Below are positions 17,467 through 27,335 of a stretch of 42,328 bases of DNA, one piece after another. The stretch comes from Gammaproteobacteria bacterium (GTDB lineage: Bacteria > Pseudomonadota > Gammaproteobacteria > JAURND01). The notes under the pieces were generated by a model. The model made no database searches and was not told where the DNA came from. It was given only the letters and a program-made list of their open reading frames with translations. Every line of letters starts with the position of its first letter. The stretch's first letter is position 1. Location of the stretch: assembly GCA_035546635.1 (NCBI GenBank), contig DASZWJ010000045.1:1-42328 (forward strand). Direction: 5' to 3'. The position numbers and the translations under genes were made by a program.

Positions 17467-19113
17467 TTAAAGCATTTGACTATCTTGACGAAACTTCTGT
17501 AACAGCGGTGTATTCCAGGCGCTTCTTGCACCCCAGTTATAAAACACGATAGCCGCGATAACGACTGCGAACTGGTCATAAGGGGCTTTAAGGAGATTAG
17601 TGCCACCAAAATCAGTGCTGCCTAACCATGATAAGAGCGCCATCACCAAGAGATAAGTGACCAACCAACAACCGCTTTTAAGATGCTGACCAATGCCCGC
17701 CAAACCGTTTTTGAACTGATAAAATAGATAAATAAACAGCCCAGCGAAAACGACGAACAATACCTGTCCGGTTAACGGCCAACGTGACCAAAATACAATC
17801 AGCGACATGATGATAAAAGCAATGGGTGCAATAGCGCGCATCCCAGGAATCCGGCAAGGACTATGCCAATCGGGTGCAATACGCTTTAGACCGGCAACAG
17901 CCAAGGGTCCTGCAACATAGGATAGGGTATTCATAATGGAAATCACATTCGCTAAATGTCCCCAGCCACGAAAAATCCATAGGAAAATAAACCCTAAGAT
18001 TAAGCTGACCCACATGGCGTTGCGAGGAATGGCATATTTGGGGTGCAATTGGCCAAAGGCGCCGGGCATATAACCACTGCGCTGCATCCCAAATAGCATG
18101 CGTGACGTCGAGCCCATATACGTAATACCTGTACCCGAAGGTGAAATTACCGCGTCAATATAGAGCAATATAGCAATCAAGTTCAGGTTAAAACTTAAGG
18201 CTAATTGTACAAACGGGGAATTAAAATTCAGGCCATGCCAGCCACTGGCTAGGTCTTTTCCATTTAATGCACCTATAAAACCAGCTTGCAACACTAAATA
18301 AATCAACAGACAGATTAAGATAGAGGAGATCAGTGCAATAGGGATAGTGCGGTGTGGGTTTTTAGCTTCACCAGCAAAATTCACAATAGATTGGAAACCA
18401 TTGAAGGCAAAGATGATGCCGCCAGCAGCGATGGCGATAAATACTCCATTCATCCCATAAGGCGCGAAGGTTTGCCAGCTATTACCAAAGTTAGCCGGTT
18501 GGAATCCAGCCCAGATAATGGTGCCGGCGGATAACAAAGGCACAATCAGTTTAAAGGTAGTGACGAAGGTAGTAGAGCGTAGGAACAACTTCAGCGTCCA
18601 ATAGTTCAGGAAGAAATACCCGAGCATCAAGAGACTGGCTACGAATAATCCGGTAGAGCTCATGGTGCCTGTGCTGGCATCAAATAAATTTTTGAAACCG
18701 TGAATGGAGCTTAAATATTGTACGGAAGCAGCCGCTTCAGTCGGAATAGCTGCCACAATTCCCAGCCAATTGACCCAGCCGCTCAAAAAGCCAGTTAATG
18801 AGCCATGGGTATATTCCAAATAGCGGGCGATACCACCTGATTGTGTAAACCGGGTACCGACTTCTGCAATGGTCAGTGCAATTAATAAGAGAGCGAAAGC
18901 TCCGATGATCCAGGATAACATGGCGGCAGGACCGGCAATTTTGGCGCTGTGGAAAGCGCCAAACAACCAGCCAGAACCAATGATTGAGCTGATGCCGATG
19001 AAGGTCAGTTGGACTAAGCCAATTGAGCGTTTCAAACTGCCTTCGCCAGCTCTTGTTTGTGTTGCGGATGTAGCAAGGGAATTGGGTTTCAATGTAAGTG
19101 ATGCATCATCCAT
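17467..19113 (-). CDS. APC-superfamily amino-acid permease
   Basis: The 548-residue inner-membrane protein has about twelve hydrophobic segments. The first helix carries the APC signature (SIGLVQLTFIGISSIIGSGWLFG), and a conserved FAFNGFQSIVNFAGEAKNPHR stretch lies in the middle, between membrane segments. The GSGWLFG form is seen in aspartate/glutamate permeases such as YveA, but substrate assignment is inference. I chose the ATG at 19113 because AGGAG lies seven bases upstream. An in-frame start 38 codons earlier has no such site and would add a non-membrane leader. It may be cotranscribed with or follow the creatininase-like gene, though a 325-base gap with its own promoter argues for separate control. 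Confidence 0.88.
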   Translation of the reverse strand: MDDASLTLKPNSLATSATQTRAGEGSLKRSIGLVQLTFIGISSIIGSGWLFGAFHSAKIAGPAAMLSWIIGAFALLLIALTIAEVGTRFTQSGGIARYLEYTHGSLTGFLSGWVNWLGIVAAIPTEAAASVQYLSSIHGFKNLFDASTGTMSSTGLFVASLLMLGYFFLNYWTLKLFLRSTTFVTTFKLIVPLLSAGTIIWAGFQPANFGNSWQTFAPYGMNGVFIAIAAGGIIFAFNGFQSIVNFAGEAKNPHRTIPIALISSILICLLIYLVLQAGFIGALNGKDLASGWHGLNFNSPFVQLALSFNLNLIAILLYIDAVISPSGTGITYMGSTSRMLFGMQRSGYMPGAFGQLHPKYAIPRNAMWVSLILGFIFLWIFRGWGHLANVISIMNTLSYVAGPLAVAGLKRIAPDWHSPCRIPGMRAIAPIAFIIMSLIVFWSRWPLTGQVLFVVFAGLFIYLFYQFKNGLAGIGQHLKSGCWLVTYLLVMALLSWLGSTDFGGTNLLKAPYDQFAVVIAAIVFYNWGARSAWNTPLLQKFRQDSQML

Positions 19114-19438
19114 CAATGTTCTCCTGCACGGGTAAATGGGGAAGGGTAAACCCAGGCGAACCAGGGAGCCAAGTGTATATAAAATGCTAAACGCGTGATT
19201 GTAACACTCAGTTTGATGGTTTTTCAATTCGTAATTTAACCATAAGTAACTTATTTTTCATGTTAATCTCAGTCTGTTTGTTAATTATTAATATGGCGCA
19301 GTGTTTCGCATTAGGAATCTGATGTCGCTTTAGTCAAAAAAAAGGTGGTTTGGCTAGTCAAATCAGCTGGCTCTGTACTGGATATACGAGGGGCGAAGAA
19401 CGGATGGGAGTGAATTTCTGAGCATTCAACTTCCTAAG
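19114..19438 (-). promoter_or_regulatory. Gene-free gap with permease promoter
   Basis: This 325-base gap has no gene. On the minus strand TTGAAA (19222-19227) and TACAAT (19198-19203) with 18 bases between them form a good sigma-70 promoter, about 85 bases before the permease ATG. I see nothing else of note in it. Confidence 0.55.
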
Positions 19439-20185
19439 TTATGCGTTATTCACAAAATCCAAATAGTCTTTTAAGACACAAGCTACGGCTATCTGATAAA
19501 GCTTTTCCCCAGTTGCAACACTAGCTTTACTTGGATCGGAACCAATGCGACCATCAGGAAATTGTTGACGGAAATCACTGGCATCGCGAAATTCACCAAT
19601 AGGGGCAATTTGAGGATGTAGAGTTGCGGATTTAACTGCATGGGGATAGGCAAAATAAGTCAGCGCAATCTCCCCGGGTGTTGCATGCCAACCTTCATTT
19701 TCACCATGTAATTCTTTAGATAAATTCTTCAATTCACGGTGTTCCCACCAATTATGCAACCGACATTCTAATTTAGAAAAAATGGAGGTGCTCTTGAAAC
19801 TACTTTCAGCATAAATACTATCAAAAGCTGCTTCAAGCGTGGCAACATTCCCGCCATGACCATTCAGAAAATAAATTTTTTCAAATCCATGCACTGCCAA
19901 AGAATTGACGATATCAAATATAAGCGCCATTAAAGTGCTAGGCCGTAAAGAGATAGTACCGGGAAAACCTAAATGGTGTTGCGCCATACCAAAATTGATA
20001 GTAGGCGCAATCAATGCTTGGCATTGTTTTTCAATACCTTGGGCCAGCGTTTGTGGGCAAATGGCATCAGTGCCAATTAAACCTGTGGGTCCATGCTGCT
20101 CAGTTGAGCCAATGGGTATAATAATACTTTTGTTAGTCTTTAAATAAGCTTCAATTTCAGGCCATGTTGAAAGTTGTAAAAACAT
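19439..20185 (-). CDS. Creatininase-family amidohydrolase
   Basis: The 248-residue protein carries the metal-binding set of the creatininase family: PIGSTEQHGPTGLIGTD near residue 24 (Glu, His, Asp ligands), FLNGHGGN near residue 105, and HATPGEIALT near 168. Family members include creatinine amidohydrolase, MftE of mycofactocin maturation and FAPy deformylase ArfB. Nothing nearby (no mycofactocin genes) narrows the choice, so the substrate is unknown. The length is standard. The ribosome binding site is weak (AGAG). Confidence 0.88.
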   Translation of the reverse strand: MFLQLSTWPEIEAYLKTNKSIIIPIGSTEQHGPTGLIGTDAICPQTLAQGIEKQCQALIAPTINFGMAQHHLGFPGTISLRPSTLMALIFDIVNSLAVHGFEKIYFLNGHGGNVATLEAAFDSIYAESSFKSTSIFSKLECRLHNWWEHRELKNLSKELHGENEGWHATPGEIALTYFAYPHAVKSATLHPQIAPIGEFRDASDFRQQFPDGRIGSDPSKASVATGEKLYQIAVACVLKDYLDFVNNA

Positions 20186-20365
20186 AGTTATTCTCTAAAT
20201 ATTGATTCAATTTGTAGTGGAGCCTTTGCAATATTAGTTAATATATGCTTAATTTCCAAGGTGATACAATGATAAGGTTTAAGCGGAAAGTTACAATTTT
20301 GTAACTACTCGGTCTAAATAAGGTGTGAGCATTTACGCAATTTTATTAAATGAAGAGGAATAAAT

Positions 20366-20677
20366 ATGGCACAGAATATAAGTGAGAGTGATCGTAAGGT
20401 GAGCGCAAGTGCAGTTTTAGGTGGATTAATAGGGTTGTTCGTAGGTTTAATTTTGCATAATAATTTCGTTGAAAATCCAAGCGAAGCCAGTATTTTGACT
20501 ATGGTGGCATTAGGAGCTACCTTAGGGGGTAAATTAGGTGTGGCTATTGCTACACCCACTACACAACGTGAGCCAGTGGCGGCAGACTTAGAACTACCAC
20601 TTCTGGCTAATCTATGTGATCTCTTAGACTGGATAAAATTTCAATCTTATAAATGCAATCAGAAAAATAGACCATAG
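20366..20677 (+). CDS. Small glycine-rich membrane protein, 103 aa
   Basis: Two hydrophobic segments, about residues 15-32 (SAVLGGLIGLFVGLI) and 43-62 (ILTMVALGATLGGKLGVAIA), have glycines spaced like a glycine zipper, so the chains probably pack tightly in a membrane. The soluble C-terminal part (about 65-103) ends in a basic stretch. I know no specific family. The ATG has GAGGA six bases upstream. It is followed 29 bases later by an acetyltransferase on the same strand. Confidence 0.65.
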   Translation: MAQNISESDRKVSASAVLGGLIGLFVGLILHNNFVENPSEASILTMVALGATLGGKLGVAIATPTTQREPVAADLELPLLANLCDLLDWIKFQSYKCNQKNRP

Positions 20678-20706
20678 AGTTTATTTTAACTTCCATTGGG
20701 CGACTT

Positions 20707-21252
20707 ATGAAAATAATTGAAACAGCTAGATTGATATTGCGCACCTGGCAAAGCGAAGATCTTGATCCCTATTATCGTATAAACCAAGATCCCAAAGTGA
20801 TTGAATTTTTGCTAGGGACAATGTCCCAAGAAGAAGTCAAACAGTTTATCGATAAGAATAATCAGCAACAAGAAACCAGAGGCTTTACTTTATGGGCTGC
20901 TGAATTGAAAGTGACGCATGAACTCATAGGTTTTATCGGCCTAAACTATACGGATTGGCCGGCTCACTTTACGCCCGCAGTTGAAGTGGGTTGGCGTTTG
21001 GGTTCAGAGTACTGGGGTAATGGCTATGCGACAGAAGGAGCGAAGGCTTGCTTAGATTATGGATTCAATCAATGCGGTCTTAAAGAAATTGTTTCATTTA
21101 CCGTGCCTGCTAACCTACGCTCTATTCGCGTAATGGAAAGGATTGGCATGCTGCGTGATGTAAATGATGACTTTTCTCATCCCAGGTTGGCGTCTGAGCA
21201 TAGGCTTTCGAGACACGTGTTATATAGGATTAAACATAAAAATTGCGATTAA
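20707..21252 (+). CDS. GNAT-family N-acetyltransferase (RimJ/RimL type)
   Basis: The 181-residue protein has the RimJ/RimL layout. The N-terminal ETARLILRTWQSEDLDPYYRINQDP is the usual start. A strand GFIGLNYTDW follows, then EVGWRLGSEYWGNGYATEGAKACLDYGF contains the acetyl-CoA loop (Q/R-x-x-G-x-G/A in the form YWGNGYA). The C-terminal IVSFTVPANLRSIRVMERIGM motif is standard. It probably acetylates an amino group on a small molecule or a protein N-terminus; the substrate cannot be told from sequence. Confidence 0.9.
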   Translation: MKIIETARLILRTWQSEDLDPYYRINQDPKVIEFLLGTMSQEEVKQFIDKNNQQQETRGFTLWAAELKVTHELIGFIGLNYTDWPAHFTPAVEVGWRLGSEYWGNGYATEGAKACLDYGFNQCGLKEIVSFTVPANLRSIRVMERIGMLRDVNDDFSHPRLASEHRLSRHVLYRIKHKNCD

Positions 21253-21432
21253 ATTCCAATTTATTATCTTGTGCATCATTATTCAATACTAACCTTTCTT
21301 CCAAACATAATCTTGGACTGAAGACCTCTATATAAATCAAAAAAAATTGTCCAGTAGAGGGCGCTAAATGTTAACACTATTTTAAGAATGCTAGGCTAAA
21401 ATTTTTATAATTTTTAGGCGTTGGAGAAATAA

Positions 21433-22371
21433 ATGAGTACAGAAGAATTCAAAGAGCATCCATATCTAGGTAGTAGCTTTATTGAAGAGGGGGAAGACGG
21501 AGAACAGGTAGGTTTGGTATCTGTTTTTGTTCCAGAAGTTGGCTATTACAATCTACTTGAAGCTTACCAAGATCGAGCTGCAGTGAATTTAGATTTAAAT
21601 GATAGCTCACAACAAATTGAGGGGCTCTTTTCTAGAGATTTTGCTGCTTGTGTTGCAATTATTTTAAGAAGTGAGGATAGCTCTAAGATATCTTTAATGC
21701 ATATATCTTCCATTTATGATCGAGGAGAGGAAGCGGAATGGTTTAAAGACGAGGTAGCTTTTGTTTCTAATAGTAATAAAAATGATTATAGTATTGAGCT
21801 TGGCATAAGTAAGGAAGGATATGAAATTAGCTACGATAAAAAAGATTCGGGCTCAAAAAAACCAGATGATTTCGTAACTGAAAAAATAGCCAGCATCAAA
21901 GCGCAAATTATAAGTTTAACTAACAAAGAAGTGAGTGTTGTTCATAAATTACCTTACTCTATGATCTTAATAGATATCGAGGGTACTGTCATCAATTTTG
22001 AAGGTATAAACAGAGACGAAATAGAAGTAGTGCCGCAGGAGAATATAGTGTCGCAGGAGGAGGTAGTAGCGCAGGAAGAGATAGGGCTGCAGAAAGAAGT
22101 AAATGATGATGATGGTTTTTCTAAAGACCCAATTGAATTACCTAGCGCACAGATAACTGAGTCATCAAGAAAAGGACCTTTAACAGTGGACAGTAAACTT
22201 AATACTCAGGTTGTTGCAGATTCTTTCCGTTTCCTGCATTCCCCCATGGAAAAGAAGAGCAAAAGAAAGCTGCCCTCAGACCAAGTCCTTGAGGACCGGC
22301 AAGACCCCAAGCGTCATCAAACTAAAGAAGAGATGGTTGAATTGGTACCATTTAGTTCTCTGCCTTCTTGA
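21433..22371 (+). CDS. Hypothetical 312-aa protein with basic clusters, effector-like
   Basis: I recognise no domain. The first 190 residues look like a mixed alpha/beta globular part, rich in Asp, Glu and Ser. Around residues 198-222 there is a short degenerate repeat of the form V-x-Q-E-x-I/V-V, encoded by near-repeats in the DNA at 22024-22104. The last 60 residues contain KKSKRKL and a second DPKRHQTK cluster. These resemble a bipartite nuclear localisation signal, and EEMVEL lies close to the C-terminus. A GGAG ribosome binding site precedes the ATG. Codon use is AT-rich and unlike the downstream operon. Secretion into a eukaryotic host is a hypothesis only. Confidence 0.7.
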   Translation: MSTEEFKEHPYLGSSFIEEGEDGEQVGLVSVFVPEVGYYNLLEAYQDRAAVNLDLNDSSQQIEGLFSRDFAACVAIILRSEDSSKISLMHISSIYDRGEEAEWFKDEVAFVSNSNKNDYSIELGISKEGYEISYDKKDSGSKKPDDFVTEKIASIKAQIISLTNKEVSVVHKLPYSMILIDIEGTVINFEGINRDEIEVVPQENIVSQEEVVAQEEIGLQKEVNDDDGFSKDPIELPSAQITESSRKGPLTVDSKLNTQVVADSFRFLHSPMEKKSKRKLPSDQVLEDRQDPKRHQTKEEMVELVPFSSLPS

Positions 22372-22442
22372 TTCGGATTTGAAATTCACGTAAGAATTAG
22401 GTGTGATGTAATTCGAGCACAAAGTGACAAAGTGTTTGTATA

Positions 22443-22470
22443 TTGATCTTGTATCTAATTTGGTTATAAA
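22443..22470 (+). promoter_or_regulatory. Promoter of the acyl-CoA synthetase/dehydrogenase operon
   Basis: TTGATC (22443-22448) and TATAAA (22465-22470) have 16-base spacing. Transcription would start near 22477, which is exactly the first base of the palindrome that follows. Confidence 0.5.
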
Positions 22471-22476
22471 GTTTTA

Positions 22477-22523
22477 TAGTCGTTGGCGCGAAACTCAAAG
22501 CGTGTCATTCGCGCCAACGACTA
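22477..22523. promoter_or_regulatory. 16-bp perfect palindrome at the operon start
   Basis: TAGTCGTTGGCGCGAA (22477-22492) and TTCGCGCCAACGACTA (22508-22523) are perfect inverted repeats around a 15-base spacer. It lies between the predicted promoter and the ATG at 22552. It could be an operator for a dimeric repressor, with half sites about 31 bases apart centre to centre, or a 5' mRNA hairpin that stabilises the transcript. Confidence 0.6.
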
Positions 22524-22551
22524 GTTACGTCACTTTTACAAGGATTGTCAT

Positions 22552-24312
22552 ATGGATGCTAAACGGATCAAAAAAATTCTATCCACTGCAAGTCCACCGA
22601 ACTTAAGAAATTATACTTCCTCTTCATCCTTTACCTGGGAAAAGTCATTAGCTGAGCTGGATGGATTGCCGGAAGAGAAAGGTATTAATATTGCTCATGA
22701 AGCAGTGGATCGTCATGTTTTGCGTGGCAAGGGCTCCGATATTGCTTTGCGTTTTATTGATAAAGCTGAGCGAATTACTGAATTTTCTTTTCAACAACTA
22801 AAAGATGCCAGCAATCAATTTGCTAATGTCTTGAAAACCTTAGGTATCAAAAAGGAAGAGCGTGTTTTTGGGCTCACTAATCGAACACCTGAACTTTATA
22901 TCACTGCACTTGGCGCCTGGAAAAATCGTAATGTTTTTTGCCCGCTTTTTTCTGCATTTGGTCCTGAACCGATTAAGGCGCGAATGCTCATTGGATCTGC
23001 TAAGGTTTTAATCACTACTGCCGAGCTTTACCGGAAAAAAATCTTAAAAATACGTGCTGCATTGCCGGAATTGCAGCATGTCATCCTAATTGGTCAACAA
23101 AAACTAGAAGAAGATTTCAAAGATACATTAAACTTTCAAGATCTCTTAGCTTCAGCTTCTACAGACTTTACCATCGAACCTACCAAGCCTGAAACCATGG
23201 CTTTACTGCACTTTACTAGCGGCACCACTGGAACTCCAAAAGGTGCGATTCATGTACATCAAGCCGTAGTTGCTCATTACATCACCGGTAAAATTGCCTT
23301 GGATTTTCATCCCACGGATATTTTTTGGTGCACTGCTGATCCTGGTTGGGTCACAGGAACTTCTTATGGCATCATTTCACCTCTGACAAATGGCATTACC
23401 AGTATTGTGGATGAAGCTGATTTTGATGCACAGCGCTGGTATCGTATTTTGGAAATGGAAAAAATCAGTGTTTGGTATACAGCGCCGACTGCGATTCGCA
23501 TGATGATGAAAATGGGCACTGAACTGGTTAGGCAACACAGGCTCCCGCAACTTCGATTTATTGCTAGCGTTGGGGAGCCGTTAAATCCTGAGGCTGTATA
23601 TTGGGGTATGGAAGCATTCAATCTTCCCATCCACGATAATTGGTGGCAGACAGAAACCGGTGGCATCATGATAGCTAATTATATCAGCATGGATATTAAG
23701 CCTGGATCGATGGGGCGGCCTTTACCTGGGATTGAGGCGGCTATTGTTAAACGCTTGCCGAATGATAAGCTGCAAATTATTCATGAAGCTGGGGTCAAAG
23801 GAGAGTTAGCTTTGAAAGCTGGTTGGCCTTCTATGTTTCGTGGGTATCTGCATGAAGAGGAGCGTTATAAAAAATGTTTTCTCGAAGATTATTATTTGAC
23901 AGGCGATCTTGCCACCTGTGATGAAGAGGGCTATTTTTGGTTTGTAGGACGGGCAGATGATATTATCAAATCTTCGGGACATCTGATCGGTCCCTTTGAG
24001 GTGGAAAGCGCTTTGATGGAGCATCCGGCCGTGGCTGAAGCCGCCGTTATTGGTAAACCAGATCCAGTGGCATTAGAAACAGTCAAAGCTTTTATCGCCT
24101 TAAACCAGGGTTTTCAAGCAAGTGAAGCGTTAAAATTAGAAATTATCGGTTTTGCGCGAAAACATTTGGGCGCTGCTATTGCGCCGAAAGAAATTGATTT
24201 TTTAGACAGCTTGCCCAAAACCCGTAGTGGAAAAATTATGCGTAGGTTGTTAAAAGCACGCGAATTGGGATTTCCTGAGGGTGATACTTCCACTTTGGAG
24301 ACATCACTATGA
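22552..24312 (+). CDS. AMP-forming acetyl/acyl-CoA synthetase
   Basis: The 586-residue enzyme belongs to the ANL adenylate-forming family and most resembles the short AcsA type of acetyl-CoA synthetase. The P-loop-like motif [19 protein letters not shown] lies at about 219-237. WWQTETGG, near residue 364, is the acetyl-CoA-synthetase form of motif A5. YLTGDLA and [22 protein letters not shown] are present, and the catalytic lysine is K561 in [11 protein letters not shown]. It activates acetate or a short acid with ATP and transfers it to CoA, or possibly to the carrier protein encoded at the operon end. It overlaps the next gene by four bases (ATGA), indicating coupled translation. Confidence 0.9.
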   Translation: MDAKRIKKILSTASPPNLRNYTSSSSFTWEKSLAELDGLPEEKGINIAHEAVDRHVLRGKGSDIALRFIDKAERITEFSFQQLKDASNQFANVLKTLGIKKEERVFGLTNRTPELYITALGAWKNRNVFCPLFSAFGPEPIKARMLIGSAKVLITTAELYRKKILKIRAALPELQHVILIGQQKLEEDFKDTLNFQDLLASASTDFTIEPTKPETMALLHFTSGTTGTPKGAIHVHQAVVAHYITGKIALDFHPTDIFWCTADPGWVTGTSYGIISPLTNGITSIVDEADFDAQRWYRILEMEKISVWYTAPTAIRMMMKMGTELVRQHRLPQLRFIASVGEPLNPEAVYWGMEAFNLPIHDNWWQTETGGIMIANYISMDIKPGSMGRPLPGIEAAIVKRLPNDKLQIIHEAGVKGELALKAGWPSMFRGYLHEEERYKKCFLEDYYLTGDLATCDEEGYFWFVGRADDIIKSSGHLIGPFEVESALMEHPAVAEAAVIGKPDPVALETVKAFIALNQGFQASEALKLEIIGFARKHLGAAIAPKEIDFLDSLPKTRSGKIMRRLLKARELGFPEGDTSTLETSL

Positions 24313-25265
24313 GTGATTTAGATTTACTCTATCAAATGATTTTAATTCGTCGCTTTGAAGAAAAAGCGGCAGAGCTCTATAGTGCCGGTAAAATTCGCGG
24401 TTTTTTACATCTTTACATTGGTGAAGAAGCCATTGCTGTCGGATCAATGCGGGCATTTACCCCAGATGATAATATTGTTGCCACCTATCGTGAGCACGGC
24501 CATGCTTTGATGCGCGGCATCTCCGCCAGCACCATCATGTTAGAAATGTATGGTAAGCGGGAAGGGTGTAGTGGCGGGCGCTGTGGATCCATGCATTTAT
24601 TTTCTGCCGAAAAAAAATTTATTGGTGGTAATGCCATTGTCGCAGGGGGTATGCCTTTAGCAGTGGGTTTTGGGTTGGCAGCCAAAATGCAAGAGCAGCC
24701 GATAGTGACAGCGTGTTACATCGGTGATGGTTCAATTGCAGAAGGGGCTTTTCATGAATCTGCCAATTTGGCCGCACTATGGCAATTGCCAGTTTTGTTT
24801 TTATGTGAAAACAATTTTTATGCCATGGGAACTAAGTTGAGTGAGCATCAATCCCAAACTGATCTGGCTGCTAAAGCTAAGAGTTACAATATGCCAGCCG
24901 TTAAAGTAGATGGTATGGATGTAAAAGCGGTGCTGGAAGCTACGCAAAAGGCCGCAGATTTTGCTCGCAGTGGGCAAGGACCTTATTTTATTGAATTTGA
25001 AACCTATCGCTTTCGTGCGCATTCCATGTATGACCCCGATCTTTATCGTGATAAAGCGGAGATCGAAGCTTGGAAACAAAGAGATCCCATTAAAAATTTC
25101 TATGAGAAATTGAGTAGCCAAGGTATCGCTTCGCCTAAAGATTTACACCATATTGAAGCGCGTGTTCAGGCAGAAATTAACCAGGCTGTGATCGATGCGG
25201 AAAATGGAACCTGGGAGCCGGTTCAGGATTTAACCAAAAATGTTTATAGAGAGGTTACTCTATGA
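24309..25265 (+). CDS. 2-oxoacid/acetoin dehydrogenase E1 component, alpha subunit
   Basis: This TPP-dependent subunit decarboxylates or cleaves the substrate and hands the acyl group to lipoyl-E2. The 318-residue protein has [13 protein letters not shown] at the N-terminus and HGHALMRG near residue 64. The TPP motif is [20 protein letters not shown], ending in CENN (near 142-172). The phospho-loop-like [15 protein letters not shown] lies near residue 235. Length and motifs fit PdhA of the heterotetrameric type and AcoA; these cannot be separated by eye. It overlaps the genes on both sides by four bases. Confidence 0.92.
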   Translation: MSDLDLLYQMILIRRFEEKAAELYSAGKIRGFLHLYIGEEAIAVGSMRAFTPDDNIVATYREHGHALMRGISASTIMLEMYGKREGCSGGRCGSMHLFSAEKKFIGGNAIVAGGMPLAVGFGLAAKMQEQPIVTACYIGDGSIAEGAFHESANLAALWQLPVLFLCENNFYAMGTKLSEHQSQTDLAAKAKSYNMPAVKVDGMDVKAVLEATQKAADFARSGQGPYFIEFETYRFRAHSMYDPDLYRDKAEIEAWKQRDPIKNFYEKLSSQGIASPKDLHHIEARVQAEINQAVIDAENGTWEPVQDLTKNVYREVTL

Positions 25266-26251
25266 CACTGCAATTAATGACTTATCGTGAAGCACTAAAG
25301 CAAGCGCATCGTCAGGCTATGTTGCGCGATTCACGGGTCTTTCTGATGGGAGAAGATGTCGGTGTATATGGTGGAACTTATGCGGTCAGTAAAGGTCTGT
25401 TGCAGGAGTTTGGTGCAGAGCGCATTCGTAACACACCCTTATCAGAAAATACATTCGTAGGTGCTGGTATTGGTGCGGCCATAGGTGGGATGCGGCCGAT
25501 CGTTGAGATCATGACCATTAATTTCAGCTTGTTAGCTTTGGATCAAATTATCAACACTGCAGCGACGATCCATCATATGTCTGGTGGACAATTTAATGTG
25601 CCATTGGTGATGCGAACTGCAACCGGCGCCGGCCGGCAGGTTGCCGCACAACACTCACATAGCTTTGAAGGCTGGTATGCCCATATTCCGGGCATCCGCA
25701 TACTTTCTCCCGCTACCGTAGCGGATGCATTTGGTATGCTGTGGCCGGCATTGCAAGACCCCAATCCAGTGCTGATTTCTGAGCATACGACTTTATATAA
25801 TTTGGAAGAAGAAATTGATACCCGTCTTGATAGCGTAGATATTTACAAAGCGGTGATTCGCAAAGAAGGACATGATGTCACAGTCATTGCTTACAGTGCC
25901 ATGTTATTAAAAGCCATGCAAGCCGCTGCAGAATTAGAGCATGAAGGAATCAGTGTAGAAGTAATTGATTTGCGCAGCTTGCGACCATTGGATGTACAAA
26001 CCATCATTACGTCTATCCAAAAAACCCATCGCGCGGTGGTCGTTGATGAAGGTTGGAAAAGTGGCAGTTTGTCTGCCGAAATTATGGCGAGAATTATGGA
26101 AAATGCCTTTTACGAATTGGACGCACCAATCATCAGGGTATGTGCGGCTGAAGTGCCAATTCCATATCCCAAACATCTTGAAGAAGCAGCCATTCCACAA
26201 ACCTCATCAATAGTTGCTGCCATTCGGCAAGTGGTAGGTCACCATGTATGA
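25262..26251 (+). CDS. 2-oxoacid/acetoin dehydrogenase E1 component, beta subunit
   Basis: The 329-residue partner of the alpha subunit forms the alpha2-beta2 E1 with it. Family motifs are [16 protein letters not shown] and [13 protein letters not shown] at the N-terminus, then [27 protein letters not shown] near residue 58, and [16 protein letters not shown] near 130. The transketolase C-terminal domain holds [13 protein letters not shown] near 235, and [12 protein letters not shown] lies close to the end. It starts in the ATGA overlap with E1 alpha and overlaps the E2 start by eight bases. The set could be pyruvate, branched-chain 2-oxoacid or acetoin dehydrogenase. Confidence 0.92.
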   Translation: MTLQLMTYREALKQAHRQAMLRDSRVFLMGEDVGVYGGTYAVSKGLLQEFGAERIRNTPLSENTFVGAGIGAAIGGMRPIVEIMTINFSLLALDQIINTAATIHHMSGGQFNVPLVMRTATGAGRQVAAQHSHSFEGWYAHIPGIRILSPATVADAFGMLWPALQDPNPVLISEHTTLYNLEEEIDTRLDSVDIYKAVIRKEGHDVTVIAYSAMLLKAMQAAAELEHEGISVEVIDLRSLRPLDVQTIITSIQKTHRAVVVDEGWKSGSLSAEIMARIMENAFYELDAPIIRVCAAEVPIPYPKHLEEAAIPQTSSIVAAIRQVVGHHV

Positions 26252-27335
26252 ATTCAAAATGCCGGCATTGGGCGCTGAAATGACATCGGGTAAATTACTT
26301 GAATGGAAAGTGAAAGAAGGAGACAGTATCAAGCGTCTAGATATTATTGCCGTTATTGATACTGACAAAGCTGCCATTGAAATTGAGAGTTTTGTCGAAG
26401 GCGTGGTGCAGTCGCTATTGGTTCAACCAGGAGAAAGAGTGCAGGTAGGTGCTGTCTTGGCTTTGATTCGTGAAACAGGTGAAGCTGCATTAATCCCTGC
26501 CAAAGCACCTGCACCTGTTTCTAAAGGTAGAGCATTTAAAATTTCTCCCTTAGCTAGGAAAATGGCTGAACAATGGGGGATAGACCCAGCAAATATTGTA
26601 GGCACAGGTCTTGACGGTGTGATTACCGAAGCGGATATTGAAAAATTCAGGGCCACCACGACAGCCTTGTCTTCTTCCGATCGCACTTTGGCAATGCAAA
26701 AAGTGATCGGAGCTGCAATGGCTAGATCAAAAAGAGAGATTCCACATTACTATTTGTCTTGTGAAATTGATTTAAATTTAGCTTTGAAATGGCTTGAACA
26801 ATACAATAGCATTCATCCCATGAGTGAAAGAATTTTATATGTGGTCTTGCTTATCAAAGCAGTCGCCGAATCTATAAAAAAATTTCCACAATTTAATGGT
26901 TTTTATATCGATGACGAATTTCATCCCGCTCCATCAGTGCATGCTGGGATTGCTATTGCACTGCGCGGCGGTGGCCTGATTGCTCCGGCTTTACTTAATG
27001 TCGATCAATTAAGTTTGCGTGAAATCATGCAAGGCCTTACCGATCTTGTCAGCAGGGCGCGCAGCGCAAAATTAAAAGGCTCTGAGATGTCAGATTCAAC
27101 CATCACAATTACCAATCTGGGGGAGCTTGGTGTTGATTCAGTGTTTGGGGTGATTTATCCCCCTCAGGTGGCGTTGATTGGGTTTGGCAGAATTTCACCT
27201 CGCAACACGATCATTGCTTCGTTGGCCGCTGACCATAGAGTCAGTAACGGCCATTTAGGCGGCCGATTTCTTTCAGCAATCCAACAATTTCTGCAGGAAC
27301 CCATTCATTATGGCCAGTCCCCAATCGCTCGATGA
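26244..27335 (+). CDS. Dihydrolipoamide acyltransferase (E2), single lipoyl domain
   Basis: E2 is the core of the dehydrogenase complex and moves the acyl group from E1 to CoA. One lipoyl domain (about 1-75) carries the modified lysine K42 in [12 protein letters not shown] peripheral subunit-binding domain follows at about 93-131 ([15 protein letters not shown]...[16 protein letters not shown]), so E3 should dock. The catalytic domain (about 148-355) ends in [15 protein letters not shown] with the active-site histidine. The 363-residue length matches short AcoC/PdhC forms. No E3 gene is near. It overlaps the carrier-protein gene by 26 bases. Confidence 0.93.
   Translation: MYEFKMPALGAEMTSGKLLEWKVKEGDSIKRLDIIAVIDTDKAAIEIESFVEGVVQSLLVQPGERVQVGAVLALIRETGEAALIPAKAPAPVSKGRAFKISPLARKMAEQWGIDPANIVGTGLDGVITEADIEKFRATTTALSSSDRTLAMQKVIGAAMARSKREIPHYYLSCEIDLNLALKWLEQYNSIHPMSERILYVVLLIKAVAESIKKFPQFNGFYIDDEFHPAPSVHAGIAIALRGGGLIAPALLNVDQLSLREIMQGLTDLVSRARSAKLKGSEMSDSTITITNLGELGVDSVFGVIYPPQVALIGFGRISPRNTIIASLAADHRVSNGHLGGRFLSAIQQFLQEPIHYGQSPIAR

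Noticed and set aside
19114..19227. Longer permease start at 19227
   Set aside because: The upstream leader lacks a ribosome binding site, while AGGAG lies at the right distance from the ATG at 19113.
22024..22104. CRISPR-like or tandem repeat array
   Set aside because: The near-repeats are short, degenerate, in frame and without spacers; they encode a protein repeat. No CRISPR array was seen anywhere in the window.
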